Source: Methanosphaera sp.
Lineage (GTDB): Archaea; Methanobacteriota; Methanobacteria; Methanobacteriales; Methanobacteriaceae
Assembly: GCA_021199865.1 (NCBI GenBank)
Contig: JAJQHG010000010.1
Span: 5,667-13,789, forward strand
DNA: 8,123 bases
Direction of reading: 5' to 3'
Part shown: piece by piece, positions 5,331 to 8,123 of the stretch
How the letters are laid out: every line of letters starts with the position of its first letter
Numbering within the stretch: the stretch's first letter is position 1
The notes under the pieces: model-generated
Seen by the model: only the letters and a program-made list of their open reading frames with translations
Told to the model about the DNA's origin: nothing
The model's database searches: none
Position numbers and translations under genes: made by a program

Positions 5331-7706
5331 TAATACTATACTTATTTTTCTTACATTCAACCTTATATCTTCATCATATTCATTATATGTGGAGTCTGCT
5401 ATAAACTTAATCTCATGACCTACAAGATCTTCTAGTCTTCCAGACATTGCTGATTCATCACCTGTTAACTCAATATTCTCCACAGCCTCCTGGGTAGTTA
5501 TACCTAGAATCTCTTCTGCTTGCTTCCTGAAGAATGTTACCTGGATAGTACCTGTCTCATCCTTCATAATTAATGGTATGATTAATAGATAGTTTGGTTT
5601 ATCAATCTTCTCTCCACATATATCACAGATATAACCTTCCTCTGACTCACTTATTCTCTTATTACAGTTAGGACACATCGTGTAGAGTATTCTCTCACTA
5701 GCTATCTCTTCAACTACAGCAGATACCCTAATATTATTATCATCCTCTTCAATATCTTCTATCATCTTCTCCTTGTAGAGAGCTAATTCTAGTTCATGTT
5801 TGGATGGTATGGCTTCTGCCTCATCACTACGTGCCTGACGTATAACACTACCATTACCTATGGATAATCTTAGATGTTCTCCTTGCTGATTAATCTGTGG
5901 ATTTTCTATGATAACGGCTGCATCATCTTGTAAGGCTTTTTCTGTGTCATCATCCCATAGGGATACCTGTATTTCACCTGTTTCATCTGCAAAGTATACA
6001 GCACGTACACGTCCTTCACGTCCATCCTGACGAACAAATGTTGTAACATCCTGTAGACTGGTAATCCTTCCTCTAAGCTTTACATTTGTCTCATTAAGTT
6101 CTAATTGACTTATTGTTCTATCATTATAACGATTCTCTTCAAGTTCACGGTATGATGGTAAGTCCTTTATTTCATCATCTGTCGGAGTAGTTATACGTGA
6201 TGATCTACCAACACTAAGCTCCATTGCTCCCTGTCCTAGACGGGTACGAGCATTCTCTATTTTTATTGCATCTCCTAATGACTGGGTTATCTCTGCTTTT
6301 TGATCCCAGAGTGATGTTCTAACTACTCCTGTCTCATCGGCTAGATCAATACTTCTAACCTGTCCCTCTGTTGCATCTACTCTCTGGAAGCTCCTAATAT
6401 CCTCAATGGATAGTATTCTTCCAACAACATCTACTTCTCGTCCTTCATCCTCATCTACATCTAGAACATCCTTAATCTTCATGATAGTTGATGTATCTAT
6501 GGATTCAAGTTTTTCTCTTAATTCATCATCAATTTCAGGATTCATTACTATTGATGCATTCCATCCAGTGTTTAGTCTATAACTATCACCTGAGTAGTCA
6601 TCAAATTCTATGTTTGCTCCCTCAATCTTTATAATATCATTCTTATCCATCTGAATTTCTGTTTCCTTATTCCAGAGTGTTACACGTATTGATCCTGTAT
6701 CATCAGCTACCTCTATACTTCTAACTAGTCCTGTTGAGCCATCATTTTTAGTGAATTCTATTGTGTCATATATCTTTGTTATGACACCTATTACTGTTAC
6801 ATTCTCTTCTTCTGTAGCTTTACCTATCTTTAGTACTTCTGTAGTGTACTCTGGTAGGTCATAGTCTCCCTTAACTATTCTTCCATTCCAACTATTTGAG
6901 AGTGATATTTGATCATACCTATTCTGAGCACGTGCCTTAATAATCTTTACTGTATCATTTTCCTTGAGTTCTAGGGTTTCTACTAGTTTTGTGTCATTAT
7001 TCCATAGTGTGAATTCCATGCTACCAGTCTTATCCATCACGTCAAGTGTTATTATTTGGAGTGTTCTGTCATCCTTCTTAATTTCTCTTAGTGTGGATAT
7101 ACGTGTTATTCTTACTATGATGTTGTATTCTCCATCATCTGTGATATCCTCTAGATTTGTTATTTGTTCCTCATATTTTGGTAGGTCTGGTTCTGCTTCC
7201 TCTGGTAGTACTTGTATTGAGGAGTTATTTCTCATTTGTACCTCTAAGTCACCAGTGTAGCCCTTCTTAACTTCTAGGTTGTTGATTTTTACTATGTTTC
7301 CTTCTTCTATTCTATTGATGTACTTCATGTTGTCTGTCCACATAACAACACGTATTTTACCTGTACTGTCTTCTACTGTTAGGTTTGCTACTTTTCCTTC
7401 ACGTCCCTTCTTAGTTGTGAATGTTTTAATATTGGATATTGATAGTAGTCTTCCTTGTATACTTATGTTTCCGTTTCCCTCTATTAGTGAGGAAATCTTT
7501 TGTACTTGGTTTGTGTGTGTCTGTTGGATATTTCTGTTATCCTTATATTTTTCTACTACCATGTCAAGTACTTGTTTTTCTGTTGTGAATGGATCATCAT
7601 TCTCATCATTTATTTCATTTGCATCATTTAGGAAGTTTTTGTATTCTACTTTCTCTTTGACTTCTTGGTATCTTTCTTTTATGTATTCTTCTGTTAAGTC
7701 AGCCAT
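5328..7706 (-). CDS. Replication protein A (RPA), single-stranded-DNA-binding protein with six predicted OB folds
   Basis: This archaeal RPA coats single-stranded DNA in replication, repair and recombination and prepares it for RadA. The 792-residue protein starts with a charged, probably helical region (1-70), followed by six tandem OB-fold domains at about 71-168, 182-280, 291-388, 407-507, 530-625 and 645-792. Each carries the same strand motif, DxTGxIxVxxW-like, ending at Trp123, Trp235, Trp345, Trp467 and Trp584; the sixth ends in Phe-Phe (725-726). The last OB fold contains a zinc ribbon, CxxC-x12-CxxC (Cys678, 681, 694, 697), as in the large subunit of eukaryotic RPA. From memory, relatives in other Methanobacteriales and Methanococcales are about 620-650 residues with four or five repeats, so this one looks extended. 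I chose the ATG at 7704-7706, not the in-frame ATG four codons upstream, because a G-run (7712-7716) lies 5 bases before it and nothing precedes the other. radA follows after 54 bases. Confidence 0.93.
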   Translation of the reverse strand: MADLTEEYIKERYQEVKEKVEYKNFLNDANEINDENDDPFTTEKQVLDMVVEKYKDNRNIQQTHTNQVQKISSLIEGNGNISIQGRLLSISNIKTFTTKKGREGKVANLTVEDSTGKIRVVMWTDNMKYINRIEEGNIVKINNLEVKKGYTGDLEVQMRNNSSIQVLPEEAEPDLPKYEEQITNLEDITDDGEYNIIVRITRISTLREIKKDDRTLQIITLDVMDKTGSMEFTLWNNDTKLVETLELKENDTVKIIKARAQNRYDQISLSNSWNGRIVKGDYDLPEYTTEVLKIGKATEEENVTVIGVITKIYDTIEFTKNDGSTGLVRSIEVADDTGSIRVTLWNKETEIQMDKNDIIKIEGANIEFDDYSGDSYRLNTGWNASIVMNPEIDDELREKLESIDTSTIMKIKDVLDVDEDEGREVDVVGRILSIEDIRSFQRVDATEGQVRSIDLADETGVVRTSLWDQKAEITQSLGDAIKIENARTRLGQGAMELSVGRSSRITTPTDDEIKDLPSYRELEENRYNDRTISQLELNETNVKLRGRITSLQDVTTFVRQDGREGRVRAVYFADETGEIQVSLWDDDTEKALQDDAAVIIENPQINQQGEHLRLSIGNGSVIRQARSDEAEAIPSKHELELALYKEKMIEDIEEDDNNIRVSAVVEEIASERILYTMCPNCNKRISESEEGYICDICGEKIDKPNYLLIIPLIMKDETGTIQVTFFRKQAEEILGITTQEAVENIELTGDESAMSGRLEDLVGHEIKFIADSTYNEYDEDIRLNVRKISIVL

Positions 7707-7711
7707 CGTAT

Positions 7712-7716
7712 CCCCC
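7712..7716 (-). promoter_or_regulatory. Ribosome binding site that decides the RPA start
   Basis: The minus strand reads GGGGGAT, then ACG, then ATG at 7706. This is one mismatch from the GGTGAT part of the consensus. It overlaps the codons after the alternative ATG at 7718, which has no purine-rich site upstream. The start at 7706 is therefore favoured, but the ATG at 7718 (796 residues) is not excluded. Confidence 0.55.
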
Positions 7717-7740
7717 ATTGGTTGTTAAGAGTTAAATTTC

Positions 7741-7758
7741 TAGGATTATAATATCCTA
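7741..7758 (-). promoter_or_regulatory. Probable RPA core promoter inside an inverted repeat
   Basis: TAGGAT (7741-7746) and ATCCTA (7753-7758) are perfect inverted arms around a 6-base AT centre. On the minus strand the centre reads as a TATA-like ATTATAAT. With start at about 25 bases downstream (near 7723-7725), the leader to the ATG at 7706 would be about 17 bases, which is sensible. A protein bound to the inverted repeat would block TATA-box recognition, so this could be an operator for RPA and radA. The inverted repeat is visible; regulation is inferred. Confidence 0.45.
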
Positions 7759-7806
7759 ATACTTTTTAGTGTTATTCATAATTTTCATTATATTTATTAT
7801 AAGTGT

Positions 7807-7879
7807 TTTAGTTTATTTTTAGTAGTTTAATTTATTCGTAGTTTAAATTATTTCATGGTTTAGTTTATTTTTAGTAGTT
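7807..7879. repeat. Exact 21-bp direct repeat with a partial middle copy
   Basis: A 21-bp sequence beginning TTTAGTTTATT and ending TAGTAGTT is exact at 7807-7827 and 7859-7879, 52 bp apart. A shortened version (TTTATTCGTAGTTT) lies between them at 7831-7844. The low-complexity composition makes slippage likely, but 21 exact bases are more than I would expect by chance. Confidence 0.65.
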
Positions 7880-7888
7880 ATTTATTAT

Positions 7889-7960
7889 AATTACTTCAAT
7901 TATTAATTAGAAATAGATTTTTTGAAGTTATTTTTCTTATATTGAAGTAATTTTCTTATA
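7889..7960. repeat. 12-bp inverted repeat combined with a 20-bp tandem repeat
   Basis: AATTACTTCAAT (7889-7900) is the exact reverse complement of ATTGAAGTAATT (7941-7952). The right arm lies in a tandem pair: TTGAAGTTATTTTTC followed by TTATA (7922-7941), then TTGAAGTAATTTTC followed by TTATA (7942-7960), differing by one substitution and one indel. So TTGAAGT-type sites occur three times, once inverted, next to an alternating TA tract. This could be a cluster of protein-binding sites. Confidence 0.6.
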
Positions 7961-8008
7961 TATAATATATATATATATTACATTTTGTTATTTTAGATCT
8001 TTGTATAT

Positions 8009-8018
8009 TTTATATAAA
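8009..8018. promoter_or_regulatory. Self-complementary TATA-like box
   Basis: TTTATATAAA matches the archaeal TATA consensus on both strands. Read on the plus strand it could drive a gene beginning beyond the right edge; read on the minus strand it would give RPA a leader of nearly 300 bases, which is unlikely. The AT-rich surroundings make chance matches common. Confidence 0.25.
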
Positions 8019-8123
8019 GGTTTTTATGTTAGCACATGATAAGTATTTTATTTTGAATAAAAACCATGTTTTTCCATGAGTTATTTTAAATATTTTATTT
8101 ATATATGTAGTTATTTATACTTA

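Larger units (their letters stand above)
7719..8123. other. AT-rich gene-free spacer upstream of RPA
   Basis: No convincing coding region is present on either strand; the open frames are very short. Besides the RPA promoter, the spacer holds several short direct and inverted repeats (7807-7960), an alternating TA tract (about 7957-7979) and a self-complementary TATA-like box (8009-8018). Its length and repeat content suggest an intergenic regulatory region. A gene beyond the right edge may begin from it. Confidence 0.6.

Noticed and set aside
7279..7728. 149-residue plus-strand open frame opposite the RPA N-terminus
   Set aside because: It is antisense to a well-supported RPA gene, has low-complexity Ser/Phe/Leu-rich composition and no recognisable domain. 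It is a shadow of the real frame.
8026..8079. 17-codon plus-strand frame (MLAHDKYF...) preceded by AAAGG
   Set aside because: It is too short to support without homologues or expression data. The AAAGG could be chance, and the TATA-like box lies too close upstream to give a leader containing it.
1..8123. A novel defence system or mobile element
   Set aside because: All five genes belong to familiar chromosomal families (HdrA, two AEC carriers, RadA, RPA). No nuclease, transposase, integrase, toxin or terminal inverted repeat is visible.

Overview
The window is from an AT-rich archaeal genome, most likely a methanogen of the order Methanobacteriales; a Methanosphaera-like organism fits best. 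The evidence is a methanogen-type HdrA, an archaeal RadA recombinase, an archaeal multi-OB-fold RPA, TATA/BRE-like promoter elements, AGGTGAT/GGAGGT ribosome binding sites and very AT-rich spacers. The genus is inferred from composition and remembered gene content, not from a search.

All five recognisable genes lie on the minus strand, so transcription runs from right to left. From the right edge: an AT-rich spacer of about 400 bases with several short repeats and the likely RPA promoter (about 7707-8123); a long single-stranded-DNA-binding RPA with six predicted OB folds (5328-7706); radA, 54 bases downstream and probably in the same transcript (4338-5273); two tandem paralogous AEC-family membrane transporters, about 53% identical by hand count (3303-4202 and 2288-3187), each with its own spacer and promoter-like box; and hdrA, starting at a TTG codon behind a strong ribosome binding site (137-2086). 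The left edge (1-136) has a hairpin just after hdrA and three exact copies of a 12-bp sequence.

RPA and RadA act in one process: RPA coats single-stranded DNA, and RadA forms the strand-exchange filament on it. HdrA is the flavin electron-bifurcating subunit of heterodisulfide reductase, central to methanogenesis. The AEC proteins are secondary carriers of unknown substrate, and nothing in the window links them functionally to either neighbour. From memory, the locus numbers of RPA, radA and hdrA in Methanothermobacter are also close together, so the neighbourhood may be old.

I see no mobile element, CRISPR array, RNA gene or defence system. The less ordinary points are the extended RPA architecture, the transporter duplication, an inverted repeat around the presumed RPA TATA box, the repeats at the left edge and in the RPA upstream spacer, and short duplications that coincide with the stop codons of three of the five genes.
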